Below, in pieces: positions 34,806-47,025 of a stretch of DNA of 64,000 bases. Each line of letters opens with the position of its first letter. Position 1 is the stretch's first letter. The position numbers and the translations under genes were made by a program. The notes beneath the pieces are model-generated. The model was not told the origin of the DNA, searched no databases, and saw only the letters and a list, made by a program, of their open reading frames with translations. Source of the DNA: Cystobasidiopsis lactophilus (lineage: Eukaryota; Basidiomycota; Agaricostilbomycetes; Agaricostilbales; Chionosphaeraceae); assembly GCA_001599975.1 (NCBI GenBank), contig BCIO01000005.1, forward strand, positions 2,590,508-2,654,507, in the 5' to 3' direction.

Positions 34806-35964
34806 ATGGCAGATCCTCCAGCCAAGCGTCTCAAGCTTGAAGATGCGTTCGAAAAGCCCGCTTGGGAGCCTCAATGGCTGGCCAATCCTATGCGACCTAA
34901 CAAGGAGCGAGACGAGGCGAAATTCGTGCCAGTCTTTGGCAACTACCGCGGCTACTATACCAAGCGAGGCGAAGGGACCGACTCCAGGCTTGCACTGATA
35001 CCAGCTGAATGGGCGCGAAATAAGAGGGTACTCGACGTCGGCGCGAACAGCGGGAAAGTGACTCTGGAAGTCGCCCAAACTCTGCAGCCCTACCGGGTCA
35101 CTGGCGTGGACATCGATCAATTTTTGATGTAAGATGCACCACTCATACCACGGTGCTCGAGCTGACACCTTCGAACCAGTTCATTGGCCAAGAAAAATGG
35201 TGAGACGACCCAATTTTTTTAAGCTAGGAGGATTTGCTCTGATACTTTTGAAAGTTCGCCACGTCTTCTCGCGCCAGTCTCCACTAGACTCCATCATTCA
35301 CGAAGGCCAGGATCAAGAGGACAACCCTACGCCCGATTACTTCCCGCTCTCGATGCCACGCATGTTCGGCCATCTTGCTCAGCCACCCAGCGACTACCTT
35401 TTCCGCTACGAGGAGATTGGAGGAGAGGAAGCCCTCACCATGACACAGAGGAACGGAAAACGCGGCGGCCGAGGCAAGGTGATGCCCAGAGAGATCAGGC
35501 TCTTTCCGAAGAATGTGCAGTTCGAGAAGGCGGACTGGGTGGAGCGCGAGATCGAGGATGACAGGAGAGGCTATGACCTGATCTTAGCGTATGCTTCCTA
35601 TTCTTTACAAAGCCGCAACCCGTCCTGACGCAACCATTACAGCCTCTCTGTCGTCAAATGGATCCACATCAACAAGGGAGATGAGGGCTTGATCAGCTTT
35701 TTCACCCGCGTGTTCGAATGCCTGCGGCCAAATGGGCGCTTCGTGCTGGAACCGCAACCCTGGTCCTCTTACACCAAGGCCAAGAAGATGTCGCCAACCC
35801 TGCGAAGCAATTACGACAAGCTCACATACCGGCCAGACGACTTCCCGAAGATCTTGTTGGAGGAAATCGGATTTAAGTCAATGGAACTTTTACAAGAGGG
35901 GGACGAGAAAGGATTCAAGAGGCCGCTGCAGGTCTATATCAAGGCCGGGGGCTCTTTCATTTGA
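34806..35964 (+). CDS. Bin3/MePCE-type RNA methyltransferase
   Basis: SAM-dependent methyltransferase of the Bin3 family, which caps the gamma-phosphate of some small RNAs (7SK in animals, U6 in fission yeast). Family hallmarks are all present: FVPVFGNYRGYYTKRG, the SAM motif RVLDVGANSGKVTLEVA, VTGVDIDQFL, ILA..LSVVKWIHINKGDEGL, FECLRPNGRFVLEPQPWSSY and a C-terminal FKRPLQVY segment. Three exons are separated by introns near 35130-35180 and 35590-35640. The insert between motifs (35280-35530) is long and hydrophilic. The stop is 19 bp from the stop of the convergent Zn2Cys6 gene. Confidence 0.88.
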
Positions 35965-35983
35965 CCAACTTCCCACTGCCTCG

Positions 35984-38437
35984 CTACCAAGCATTTGCGT
36001 CCGCCTCCAAGTTCATGAGCTGCTCCAAAGACAGATCGAGCAGGAACGGTAGCGAGTTGGGATCGGAACGAAGCGGATTTTGTGGAGCGGCCGTGAGGAT
36101 GTCTGAAGGGTTGACACTGGCAGGGTTGACGACGAGCTCCATGATGGTGCTCAACAAGCGTTGCTTTGAGACCCGTTCTTTGTTGGCAGGGTCTGAGCTG
36201 CCCACGAGCGGCAGAAGGCTGTCAATGACTTTGACAGCCTTTTCACAGGCCGCCACTCGAGTCTCCATCAAGACTGCGTAGCTCTGTCGGGTACGCATGA
36301 GGTTGTTCAGAGCTGCTGGTGAGCAGCTGCGCGTGATGGCGGCAGTGATGAGCATGAGCGCTCCGTCGAAGGCAGAGAGTGGGAGCCTGGTGTCAATAGT
36401 CAGCGTAAACACAGCTTCAGCAAGACACAAGCGCCAAACTGACCAGCCAAGATTGGTATTCAAATTGAAGCGACCTCGCATCTCCAATGGAACGCGCAGC
36501 CAAGCTTCCACCACCGCGTTCAAGAGCGAGACGACGGCGTGAGCATGGTCGAGGCATAGTTCTTGGCTGCGGGCGATGGTCGGCGTGGATTCGGTAGACA
36601 CCAAAGCTCGGCGGTAGAAATGAATCGACGTGTGGAGGTAGACGGTCGACAAGGACAGCGAGCGCTGTGCCCTTTTTGGAGCCTCGCGATCCAGCACATC
36701 GAACATGTTCCGAGTGACTTCTTCGTCCGAAAGGATGAGCCCGATCTCTTGGGCATTCTGATACCATGCGTCTAGTTCGGCAGCGATGCGTCGAATGGTG
36801 CTGAAAGGCACGAGAGGACCATCTGCGATGGCGACGACCCATTCTGCAAAGACGGTGCCGAATCTAGCGCCCTTGTCAATCATGGCCCAAATTCGAGACC
36901 ATCAACGAAGTTCGTGGACTTACCTGGCCATGGACTCAAAGTAGCGAATGCCGACAGGAGTTGTTGCCTCGACTGGGAGTGGATTGATTTTGACCGTCCG
37001 AGCATCAAGATAAGCAGTCTGTTAGGAAGTTTGGTCGGCCCGGAAATCACAGCGAGCACGGAAAATGCGGCAACTCACTGCTTCATTGTGAAGAGCCTGG
37101 TACTTGTCCAACACAAAGCAGTGCACTAGGCATTTTCGGCTGCGCTCGTAGTCTGGCTCCGAGCGGTCGCGCATGCGATGCAAGTTCAGCCTGATGCAGC
37201 ACATGCAGGCCGCGCTGTTCGCCTTGATTGTCGCTTCGGCCTTCATCTTGCTGGCGAAGATCACCTCTTGCTCTGCCAGCAGGAGTTCGATGTAATCCAA
37301 GGAGGGGTAGTGAAAGGCGAGGCCCATAAAGCTGGCCTCTTGCTTGGCACTGTATTATTGCTTCAGCATCCTTTGATTGACTAGCCATGACAGAAGATGG
37401 AGTCGACGTACCATTCTTCCGAAACGCGGTTGACAATCCATCTCGACTTGGTCACAAACTTGAGCGACTCGGACTCGGGAATGACGGGCACGCCTTGGAC
37501 GCGGGACAGAGCGGCCAGAGCGGCGTGGTGGATAGGGAGGGTCGCGCAGCACAAGGCCAAAACCATGTAGGCCGTGGCGAGGGTGAGCGCCTCGACCTGA
37601 GTGAACAAGTGGTGTGTGGAGGCGCGGAGCATGAGCATCAAAGAGTTCCAGCGCTGGTAGAAGGAGGGCATGTCTATTGAGAACATGCAGACCTGGCAGT
37701 CGGCGTAGGAGGAAAAGAAGAGCTCCAGCACGTCGAAAGGCGGCAAGTCTTCCATGGCGGAATCGAGCCTGACAAGCATGACGGCGGTCTCAAGGTTCGT
37801 CTTTGTCCGATCCTCGAACATGGTGTGGGAGGCGTGCAGGGCGTGGAGCAGCGAGCCGCCGCTATCGGGGTCGGCGTCGATGGTGTCCTCCAGAAGGCCA
37901 CTTTCGTTGTCCGTAGATCCCTTGCCGAGTCCTCGGTTCTCCAGCATCGACTTGATCTCCCTCAGCATGCCCATGATCCTGGTCCAACTCTCAGCGGCGG
38001 CAACCTCAAGGACAAGATGGCACTCACTGGTCATCTCGAGAGCTCGAACTGCGGCTGGGACCAGGCGTGGTATGTCCGTTGGCACTCGGTGGCGCAGCGG
38101 ACGAGGTGCTGGCGACAGGTCGGCCGGCGCCGTCCTTGGGCTGACCTTGACATTCGATTCCGCGCATGGAGCAAGGCGTGCAGGGCACCTTTTCACCTCG
38201 GTCGCACCTATTCAGAACCTCATCATCAGCAAAAGAAACGTTGGCACCAAAGAGTGCAAAAACTCGCTTGATTTTCGAAGTCCGGCAGTTCACACAAGAG
38301 AAAGTCGTTCGAGGGCGCTTTGCTGGGCGAGGCTTGCCAGCGCCATCGCTGCCACCATCTGGCGGCGTTCCGTCTCCATTGGGCTGAATCAAGATGGGGC
38401 TGGCATGGGCCAGCAGGTTGAGAGCGTCGACGTTCAT
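35984..38437 (-). CDS. Zn2Cys6 fungal-specific transcription factor
   Basis: Binuclear zinc-cluster regulator. The DNA-binding domain is TTFSCVNCRTSKIK, then after an intron CDRGEKVPCTPCSMRGIEC, giving the six expected cysteines. The intron interrupts the cluster between cysteines 2 and 3. A linker with predicted coiled-coil character follows (MLREIKSMLENRGLG). The large fungal-trans-type regulatory domain has FDVLELFFSSYADCQVCMF, LALCCATLPIHHAALAAL, ESLKFVTKSRWIV and a C-terminal helical part ending LEQLMNLEADANAW. The start is taken at ATG 38435-38437 (MNVDALNLLAHAS). Divergent from DNAJC11, 245 bp apart. Target genes are unknown. Confidence 0.86.
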
Positions 38438-38682
38438 CACCGCGGATTCCGGGGCAGGTCGCACTTGCTTCGTCCGCGGGCCAAGGAGCGTTGGTCGAGG
38501 CAGGGATCAGCTTGCGTGGAACGCTTGAGGTGTGGACGAGAGGCCAATGCTGCTTGTCCGAGGCCAGTGAAGGGACGTGATCGACGTCCAGCTCCAAAGA
38601 CTTGTTTGGAGTTTGAAGCTCGTCGGAGCTTGGAAGACAGCAGCCAGCGGTCCCTCTCTGTGCCTCCTCGCTCTCCTAGCTC

Positions 38683-40583
38683 ATGGAAGATGAAGCACTG
38701 GAAGGCCGCTCATTCTACCAGGTGCTCAACGTCGAGAGCGATTGCTCCCAAGAAGACATCTCAAAGGCGTTCCGCTCGCTGTCCTTGCTGTACCACCCGG
38801 ACAAGCAATCTGGGGCAGATGCGAGGGCAACAGCGGACAAGGCGTTTAGAAGGGTGACGAGGGCGTACGAAGTGCTATCGTCCCCTCAGCAGCGGGCTAT
38901 TTACGATGTGCTGGGCGAGGAGGGATTGAAGCACAAATGGGACGTCGGGCACAAGCTGAAGTCGCCAGCTGAGGTGCGTTCCTACTCTTTGGATACTATT
39001 TACATCTGTCGATGAATGCTAAATGCGAGCGGGCAGATGCGCGCCGAGTTTCTGGCGCAGGTCCGCAACAAGGAGATGGAGAATTTGGAGCGCAATGTTC
39101 GCACCAAGGTCGACACGACATTCTCAGTAGATGGCACTGCTTTGTTCGCGCCTGGTCACTACTTCCCAGATGGCAAGGGGAGCATGGCAGCCCGAATCAG
39201 CAATTTGGGCGTCTACAATTTGCTGGCCAAGAACGCCTTTGACATCCCAATATCGGACAGCACAAAGCTCTCTTTCGTTTCGACTTGCCTCATTGGCCGG
39301 GTGCGGCCACAAGCCGGAGCCAACGTCTCCGCCACCATCCGCCACCGCTTCTCTCGAAAGTGGGACCTCACCCTCTCCAACACCATCTTACAGCCTTGGG
39401 TCACCAATGCCAAAGTGGCTTATGTTCCGGACTCAGACTCGTTCGTTAACTGTTCGGGCTCCTTCCGCTCGCTCGACCGGCCCCCGCCATTTGTGTTTGG
39501 CTTTGGTCGCCAAATCTCTCCCGGCGTGACGACCTTCGTTAACTTCAAGTCGGGCGTCTACCAGCTGGGGATGTGGGGGTCGGGATCAAGTCAGCTGCAA
39601 GAGGCCAATCCACCCAGTCTGACAATTGGAACCACCAGCCCGGCTTCCGGCTGGTCAGCCAGCATGGACACCAGTGTGGCGGACACACACTTTTCAGTCA
39701 ACTACGACGCTTTGAAGTTCTCCGGTTGCAAAATTCGGCTTGGCGGGTCGATCTCGTTGCACGGCAGTTTCAATCTCACCTGCACGGGGGAGCAAGCCGT
39801 GCGCGACATGCTCATCGCGCTCATTCTGTCGTGCGGCGGCGGCGGCATCAACCTTAAAATCAGGTGAGACTCCAATACCACATCGGAAGTGTCCGACTCT
39901 GATGAGAATTGGCTGAACAGGTGGTCTCGCTTGGGCCAGCGCGTCATCATCCCTATCGTTCTCACTAAGGAGCCCGACTTCTTGCTGGCCGCCGGCATCC
40001 TTGCCGTCCCAGTCACGTCGGCTCTACTCTTCAACCAAGTGTACTATCTTCCGCGCAAGAAGCGGAAGCTTGATGCGTGAGTCTCTTGGAACCGCCATGC
40101 TGCCCGGGCACTCTTAATCAGCTGCGACACAGAAAACTTCAAGAGCTGCGACAAGAACATGCTGAAATGCTGCAAAGCCGGCAGCAAGAAGCGGAAAACG
40201 TCTGCAAGATGCTCGAAGACGTCGTCCAGCGCCGCATAGCCTCAGAAAAGGCCAAAGACGGCCTAATCATCACTTCGGCTATCTATCGAGCCAAGGAATT
40301 GTCGGCTGCGACCACTACTCAACACGAAGGCGAAGACGGCAGCCAGTTATTGCAGCAACTCGACGTTCGGATTCCGCTTCAGTCGTTGGTCACCAACTCC
40401 CAGCTTCTCATTCCGTCCGGGCGACCCAAGAGTGGGCTGTTGGGCTTCTACGACCCGTGTCCAGGCCAGTCGAAGGTTTTGGTTCTCGAGTACGAGTTCG
40501 GGACGCGGCGGCACTCTGTCCAATACGCGGACTCGGCTGCTGTCACACTACCGCTAAGATTGCATTTGGTAGACGAAGAGTGA
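38683..40583 (+). CDS. DNAJC11-like J-domain protein
   Basis: Mitochondria-associated J-protein linked in animals to the MICOS/cristae machinery. The J-domain is at residues 8-75: SFYQVLNVESDCSQEDISKAF, the catalytic HPD in LLYHPDKQSG, and YEVLSSPQQRAIYDVLGEEG. The central region is a long beta-rich domain (39016-39860) with many alternating hydrophobic strands (for example FGFGRQISPGVTTFVNF), which resembles an outer-membrane barrel-like fold. A hydrophobic segment (PDFLLAAGILAVPVTSALLFN) is followed by a C-terminal coiled-coil and the DUF3395-type domain ending RLHLVDEE. Introns are at about 38972-39034, 39865-39920 and 40080-40130. Confidence 0.9.
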
Positions 40584-40745
40584 TTTGCGCTACATGCTCG
40601 CTTGGAGGAAATGCCTTGCTCTCATGGGGCCTCAGAGTAGCTGTCGCCACTGCCCACTAGCTCGCCGTTCAACTCGCCTTCGGACTTGGCGGCGATGTGA
40701 ACCTGTTTCCTCGAACAGCCACTCATTCGCTGCTGACCAACTCAA

Positions 40746-41716
40746 ATGGCTACAAAACCGAAGCTTGTTATCCTTGGAGGCCACGGCAAGGTGGCGTTGC
40801 TGACCACCAAGCTACTTTCGCCGCGCTGGCAAGTGCACAGCGTCATCCGCAATTCCGAGCATGCCAGCGATATTGAGCAAGTCGGGGGCCTGCCCACTGT
40901 GCTCTCGATCGAAGACAGCCCTGTGGAAAAGTTCACGGCGCTGTTCGAAGGAGCTAAAGCCGTGGTGTGGTCTGCTGGAGGCAAGTTTTGTCGGCGGGGA
41001 GTTGCGAGCGAACAGAGTTGGCTGACTGATTGATGTCGTACAGCTGGAGGCAAAGGAGGCCCGGAGAGGACCAAAGCTATTGACTGGCACGGTGCTATCA
41101 AGATCATGGACGCCGTGGAGGCATTGCCAGAGCCCCGGCCGCGCTTCTTGACCGTGTCTGCTATTGACATCCGGAACTTGGACAAACCAGTTCCTTCCCA
41201 CTATGTAGGCTCGACGCTTTGCAGAGCTTCTCGTTTCAGCTGAACGGTACACGCCAGACGAAGGCCGACATCGCAGCTTCCGAAAATCAAAAGCAGCGCT
41301 TGGCAAACTATTGCAGTCAGCCAGCTCTTCGTTCCTACTAAACGCTGTTTGACGCTCTTTTGATCTCCTACAGAGGCCAAGTACGAGGCCGACCATAACC
41401 TGGTGTCAAGGACGAGCTTTCCGTGGCTCATTTTGCGCCCGGGCACGCTCCTCGACGAGCCTGGCAAGGGCACCGTGAACCTGGGCATCACAGGTCTCAG
41501 CCCTTCGGTGTCTGTGAGAGGATATATCTTGGTTGGTCTCATGGCTCGCTAATTACATTCCACGTCCAGAGGAGCGACGTTGCGGCGGTTCTCGCTGCTT
41601 TGGTGGAACGCGAGGATGCCAATGGCTATGCGTTCGACTTGGTTGGAGGGGAGACTCCGATAGAGCAGGCGGTGACGGACGCCATCTCCAACAAGGCGTC
41701 GAGCCTCAACCACTGA
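40746..41716 (+). CDS. NAD(P)-binding atypical SDR (NmrA-like)
   Basis: Rossmann-fold protein of the atypical short-chain dehydrogenase type. The dinucleotide-binding segment is KLVILGGHGKVALLTTKLL at residues 5-23, with the glycine-rich turn GGHGKV. It continues with VHSVIRNSEHASDI, GAKAVVWSAGAGGKGGPERTKAIDWHGAIK and RFLTVSAIDIR. No classic YxxxK pair is clear; ..EAKYEADHNLV aligns where it would fall. The C-terminal half has PWLILRPGTLLDEP, SRSDVAAVLAALVE and YAFDLVGGETPIEQAV, as in YwnB/HIM1-like proteins. Four exons; introns near 40983, 41202 and 41513. The physiological substrate is unknown. Confidence 0.85.
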
Positions 41717-41908
41717 AATTCCGAAATCCAGCGTGCTTCTCTGCTCTGGTGGAACGGGTCTTGCATTGTAGGGCTCAGGTATTTGGCGCTTGCTTTTCGA
41801 CGGAACAACGGAGCAGAATAGACCAAACGGGCATTGCCGCCAAGCGTTCTCACGCAAAAAAAAAACTAGACACCACAACGCTCATGCGAAGGCCAACATT
41901 CGAGTGCT

Positions 41909-43172
41909 TTACATTCGCTTCTTTCCATCCACGGAGATCGTCCCTGCACCCATGTTGGCGACCAGCAGCAATCCACCAACGATAGACAGAGTTTCTGTGA
42001 CGGGAAGTGTGAGCAAAAACACTCGAGAGCCAGAGACCGCTTGCCACTCACGGAAGAAATCGTAACGTAGGAAGTCGCGTTGCGGGTGGGCTGAGGGCAC
42101 CATCCAGAAGTTGTTCATGAAGACGTTGACGATGGAGAGGATGATGACGAGGAAGAGAGCGGAAAGCTTGGCCTTGAAGCCGACGGCCACCATGATGCAC
42201 GCGCCCAAGCCGAAGATGGAGACCAGTGCCCTTGCGAACGTCATCTTGCCCTATTTCAGAGCGCGTCAGATCCCATGGGCCAAGAATCAGAATCTGTTTA
42301 GCCCAGAACCCACGTTGACGATGAACCCCAGGAATAGGAAGATCAGCAGAATCCGGCCAGCCAGTTGGAAATAGGTCTTTTTGTCGTCCTCTGACATGCT
42401 GGGAATGCCGGCGAACAGATTCTTGCGCTTGGACAGAGCGTCGGAGAAGACCATGAGGAGGCCGCCGACAACGGACAGGTTGCGCAGGAAGAAGTTAAGG
42501 TCGAAGATCAACCCATAGCCAAAGCCCTGGGCCAAGACGACGGAGAAGAGGCCAATGACTGAGATCTCCGGGTGCCGCTTGGCAATGACCAGCCCCGAAC
42601 AGATCGACATCACCTATGCGACGCTAAACGTTAGCGCTGCCGGTGGGGTGTACCGGGTCGACCAGCAGCACTGGTACTCACGAGGATGTTAGTGAGCAGG
42701 AAGAGCTGGCTGGTGCCCCAGTAGAAGCCCCGGTGCCGTTGGAGGTAATATTTCTGATCGGTCCACTGCGTTGTCATTCTGCGCGACCCTTGCACTCAGT
42801 CTCGGCGCCAAACACAGCCAGAGAGAGTTTATGAGGAACGCACCTGAGCGAATCCTCGAGGAAGGTGACCACGATGAGGAAACGGCCGATGGCGGGCAGG
42901 TAGGGTTTGATGGGTTGCGAGTAGGTGTCCATCAGGTCCTCGACCTTTGCCGCGTAGGCCTTGACCTGCTCTAGTGGCGAGTCCGGGTCGGCCACGGGCT
43001 TTGCTTGCGCGGCGAACGCAGACGTCGGTCCAGATGGCGCCGCATAGCTCATCCGGTGCTGATGGCCAAAGGTGCCCGCTGGGCCAGGGCTCGACGGGTA
43101 GGCCGTGTAGCTGCCGCCTATGGAGGCCTGCGAGGCGTGCCGTTTGACGACGTTGGGCGGCGTGGCAGTCAT
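41909..43172 (-). CDS. SURF4/Erv29 cargo receptor
   Basis: Multi-pass receptor that packages soluble secretory cargo into COPII vesicles at the endoplasmic reticulum. The cytosolic N-terminus is Ser/Pro-rich, followed by EQVKAYAAKVEDLMDTYSQPIKPYLPAIGRFLIVVTFLEDSLR, a close match to the family. Membrane segments follow: MSICSGLVIAKRHPEISVIGLFSVVLAQGFGYGL, FDLNFFLRNLSVVGGLLMVFSDAL, LAGRILLIFLFLGFIV and SALFLVIILSIVNVFMNNFW. The C-terminus ends SVDGKKRM; KKRM is a cytosolic dilysine-like ER retrieval signal (KKxx), as in orthologues. Start at 43170-43172 is preferred; an in-frame ATG at 43228 would add 18 residues. Confidence 0.9.
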
Positions 43173-43327
43173 GGCAGAGTCGACAGAGATGGGTTGGACG
43201 AAGAAGTTGGAGAGACGAATCGTCATGCAAGCCGCGGGGGAGTTCGCAGGAATGAGACAATGGGATGTGGGATGCAAGATGTTATTTTACATGCAGAAGA
43301 CCCAAGCAAGAGGGCTGTGTGCGCCAA

Positions 43328-45617
43328 TCACTCCGGCGACTTCTCCAGGGCGGCAATGCGAAGGAACACCGCCCGCAGGTGGGCGCTTTGGGTTCGCTGC
43401 CAAGCCATCACCTCGCTGCCCAGAAACTGCTCCATCCGCCTGTACACTTGCCGAGCCAAGTTGGGCAACTCTTTCTTCGCAAAGCCGTCCATGATGGAGA
43501 CGAAGGTGACGGCTGTGGGGGGCGGCAGAGCAGCAAACCGCTCCGTGGCCGAGCCGAGAGCTGCGGCGTCGCCCTCCATTCGGTTGAGGATGTCGAAGAC
43601 CAGTCTCGGGTCGGGTTGATTGGCGAGGCCGGCGACTACCACCGACCAGTTGTGCGCCGAAGCGGTGACCCCTCTTGCTTCCATGTCCGCCAAGACCTCC
43701 AGGGCCCTGTACGGGTTCTTTAGCCTGATGACGAGGTGTTCCAAGAACGGTTGGAAGGTCAGCGCGCTGGGCTGCGACCCCACCGGCAGAGCCTCGTCGA
43801 AAGCGCGCGAGAGGTAGGAGGCGTAGATCCCTTCGAACGAAGCCAACCTCTCGGTATGGTGGCGCTTTCGCAGCCGCACGACATCCATGTCGCACCTCAG
43901 CACGGCGTCGATCGCACAGCGGATCATGTCCCGCGTTGGGTAGATGCGCTCGTGGAAAGCCTTTGCCTTCTCGTTGACCGACACTTCAGCCTGCTCCGGG
44001 GTGCCGAGCGGCAAACATCTTCTGCTGAAGTAGTTGAGGACTGCACGGGGGCGTTTGGTGCGATTGAAGTAGATAAGAGTAGCGGAGGCCCAGAGCCGGG
44101 TGGCTGGGTCGGACCTGCCAGCTTGGGGTTGAAGTTGGCTGAGGGCAGGTAAGAACGACCATGGGTGGCTCTTCTGGTGTCTCTTGGCGGTGCTGGAAAA
44201 GTGGATTTTGCCCATAAAAGCCGCCAGAAGCTGGGGCGAGATGTTGTGCACGGAAGTGGAGCTGTGAACTTGCTCCAGAAACTGCCGAGATGTATCCAAA
44301 TCCATCTCGTCCAGCGTGTTGAATCCCAAATAAGGCACAGTCGACTGCTTGTGACGGGAGATGGGCACGGCCACCGCAAGGCGAGCGTCCTCCTCGGCCA
44401 TCATCACGTCCCGTATCGAATCCGGGTATGTCTCGGCAAGCTTGTCGTACAAACTTCCTGCAAGGCGACTGTAGGACTGGTAGGCAGGGGACGAAGGCGA
44501 CAATCGTCTTAGCTGGAAGGACAAGCGAAGGATGACATCTCGGTAAGCTGGTCGAGCCTGGTCGTCGGCCTCGAAAAAGTCCTCCTCCCCTTGCTGCAAA
44601 GGTGCCAATAGCCACTCCGCTGCAGTCTTGACGTGCCCCGCCGACAGGTGAGCCCGCAGGAAGGCCCTGAAAACCACATCCCGCTGCCTCCGAGTTGTGG
44701 AGCGGTACCTCCGCACCATATTCCGGTCAGATGACGCCACCAGCTGGTCGAAAAGAGTTTTATCAAGCTTGATTGCCTGTCGGATCCCTAGCCAAAAGGC
44801 TTGCGCTGCGGTCGGCGAGAGTCGATGGCCCAATGCATCCATGACCGGTCTGGTCTGTAAAAGAAGACCACGAGAAGCTGCGAGGGTCGCAAAGCGTTGG
44901 AGCTGATCTTGTGTTGTTGCGGTGTTCGGTAGCTGGACAAGAAGCGTGTTGGCGACTCGAAAACTTTCCAGAAAGGGGGCGGCCACAGTCTGCCGGAAGA
45001 CGTCTTCGATTGGGAATCTAGGCACGAACGAGAACCATAGGAGGAACCGTTCGACGGAGCCAGACTGCAGTGCTGTCAAGGCGTGCCGAAAGAACAAGAC
45101 ATCCTTCTGGATGATCTCTCCGCTTGCCAAATAGTCGTCCAACAGCCTCAGCGCGCCTTTGCTGTCCCCCTTGTCCAGCAATTGCAACAAGCTGTCTTTT
45201 GGTGCTCTGCGCCGCAGCCGGCTGGCCAGAGGCTGGGCAGCCTGGGTGTACTCGGCGGTTTTTGGCTCCAAGAAAGATGCAGGATCCAAAGGTGCTGGTG
45301 GGACAGCTGCCGCTTCGACGATGCGCTCCGTGACGATAGCTATACGCTGCGGTGTCTTGGTTATGGGCCAGTCTGCGGTGAGCGAGATGGCAGAGTACGG
45401 TCGGCGGGCAGGCTGAAGCCGGAGGACATGCAGGAGCTCTGGAGGCAGCAAGCGAAGGGCTCTGTGTTACGCTTGGTCAGATCTTGCAACATCTCTGACA
45501 TTTGCAAGGTCACTGACTGCATCTGGAGCCAACAAGCCTGTGGCCCAAAATTTTGTTCGCTCGGTGCGGCCGTCCGCCTCCAAAGTGCTCAGAACACCTC
45601 GTTGTTTGCTTGCTCAT
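43328..45617 (-). CDS. Pentatricopeptide-repeat (PPR-like) mitochondrial protein
   Basis: A ~710-residue helical-repeat protein. The main exon runs to 45451 and continues to about 45462. The C-terminal part has PPR-like units such as LVIRLKNPYRALEVLADMEARGVTASAHNWSVVVAGL and DPRLVFDILNRMEGD...AVTFVSIMDGFAKKELPNLARQVYRRM, spaced about 35-40 residues. The long middle is helical but degenerate. No in-frame ATG lies at the start of the large exon (a stop is just upstream); an ATG at 45615-45617 (MSKQTT) joins in frame through an intron ending at the CACAG before 45463, and the result reads R-A-L-R-L-L-P-P and is Arg-rich, fitting a mitochondrial presequence. Probable role: organellar RNA processing or translation. 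Confidence 0.75.
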
Positions 45618-46018
45618 GTTCTGCTGGGCTTCCGTGTGGTTCTCTGGTGCATAAAAAAAGATAATGCATGAGCGCAATGCTGGCCTTCAGCTTCTGGCTT
45701 GCCCCCTCTCAGCTGGCTCAATCTGCGTGCGGCGTCGCTCACGGCAGGGCCGGCTCCTCAACCTGCAGTCTCAGTGCCTTGCTCTAGCCCCGCGGATCGC
45801 TTGTCTTGCCTGTTTCGGAGGGCTTCCCAAGCAGCCGCCACGCTCACAGCCTGATCCCTTGGCCAGAGGAAAGTCTGTCGATCCTTCAACGCCTCCGCCT
45901 CGCCTCATCCCAGGGCCCATAAAAGCTCGCCNAACTCGCCTCTTGTCCTCTCTCCATCCACTTCNNCATCTCTCTCCCATCCTTTCTAACCCTCCAAACC
46001 AAACGCTCAACAGCCAAA
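45618..46018. other. Divergent promoter region with ambiguous bases
   Basis: About 400 bp between the PPR gene and the secreted-protein gene. A TATA-like CCATAAAAG lies at about 45918, some 100 bp before the secreted-protein ATG, followed by a pyrimidine-rich leader. Undetermined bases at 45932 and 45965-45966. Confidence 0.45.
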
Positions 46019-46739
46019 ATGGTCTCCAAATCGCTCTTCGCTGTCTTCGTCTCCACTCTTGCCCTCGTCTCCGCTGCCCCGGCCAAGCGCGACACCTGCA
46101 AGCCCAACTTCCAAGGGCAAAATGTGAAGATTGACACTGTCTCGAGTGCGGGAGTTGACCTGCTGTGGTCGGCCTACTCGACGGTGAGTTTGCCCTCGCC
46201 TGCCTAACTTTGCTTCGGATGCTCAGATGTCCCTCCCAACAGCCCGCAACAGTCGGAGACATCATCTACGCACCCAGCGATGTCACCTTCTCCCCCTTCC
46301 GCTTCGAGTTCACCGGCTCGCCCTCCAACGATTACATCTTGAAGTGAGTTTGCATTCTTGCACTTGTCATGAGCATGGACTGACGGTCTTCGCCCAGGCT
46401 CGGTGATATCCCGGACAACAGCCTTGGTGCCATTGAGGTCCTCGACTACAACACTTTGGCCGTCGCTCCCCTAGATGCCATGTAGGTCTTTCAACCTTGC
46501 CTCATTCGTGCTGCAAAGCTCACTCTCGATCCAGCACCAACCACTTTGAGCTTGCTTGCTCGTGGTGCGCTGCTCCCGGCACACCCTACGCGGACGGCGA
46601 GTATGTGGGCTCTTGGTGCTCCATCATCGACACCGAGTCTGGCTTGGCCGTGCAGCAAGCCGGCGGCTACCTCCAGCTCGCCCCTCTCGTCGAAAGCGAC
46701 ACCACCTTCTACCACTCTTTCTCTGCCACCACGGCATAG
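46019..46739 (+). CDS. Small secreted protein with KR processing site
   Basis: A protein of about 175 residues. It begins MVSKSLFAVFVSTLALVSAAPA, a clear signal peptide with cleavage near SAA/AP, then KR, a Kex2-type site, and the mature form starts DTCKPNFQGQNV. It is spread over four exons; introns lie near 46182-46241, 46343-46397 and 46483-46533. It has at least four cysteines in the mature part (DTC, ELACSWC, GSWC). It contains GDIIYAPSDVTFSPFRF and FELACSWCAAPGTP. It ends with SFSATTA. The pattern suits a fungal secreted beta-rich protein or effector; no family was recognised. The promoter has a TATA-like box, suggesting regulated strong expression. Confidence 0.75.
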
Positions 46740-47025
46740 ACAATTGGGACAATTTGGATTCAGGTGAAAACGGACCTTCTCACGCCGCACACTTTTCTTG
46801 TAACAACTGCACGTTGCATTTTCACGACCCATCGCATCACTTTCCTGCCTCTGCGCTTGGAGCGCAATGGCCCTGCGAGGTCCAAACCCGGAAAATAGTG
46901 CTGAATGACACCTGTCGTACGGATACTTTATTTCAAGCATTTATATCGCATGATGTCGTGTGTGGTCATCCTTTAGTATACAATGGAGGAAACGATGGGT
47001 CTTCAATGCTTGCCCTCTGGCTTTG

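Noticed and set aside
43005-43723. Plus-strand open frames over SURF4 and PPR genes
   Set aside because: Antisense to conserved coding sequence; no codon or motif support.
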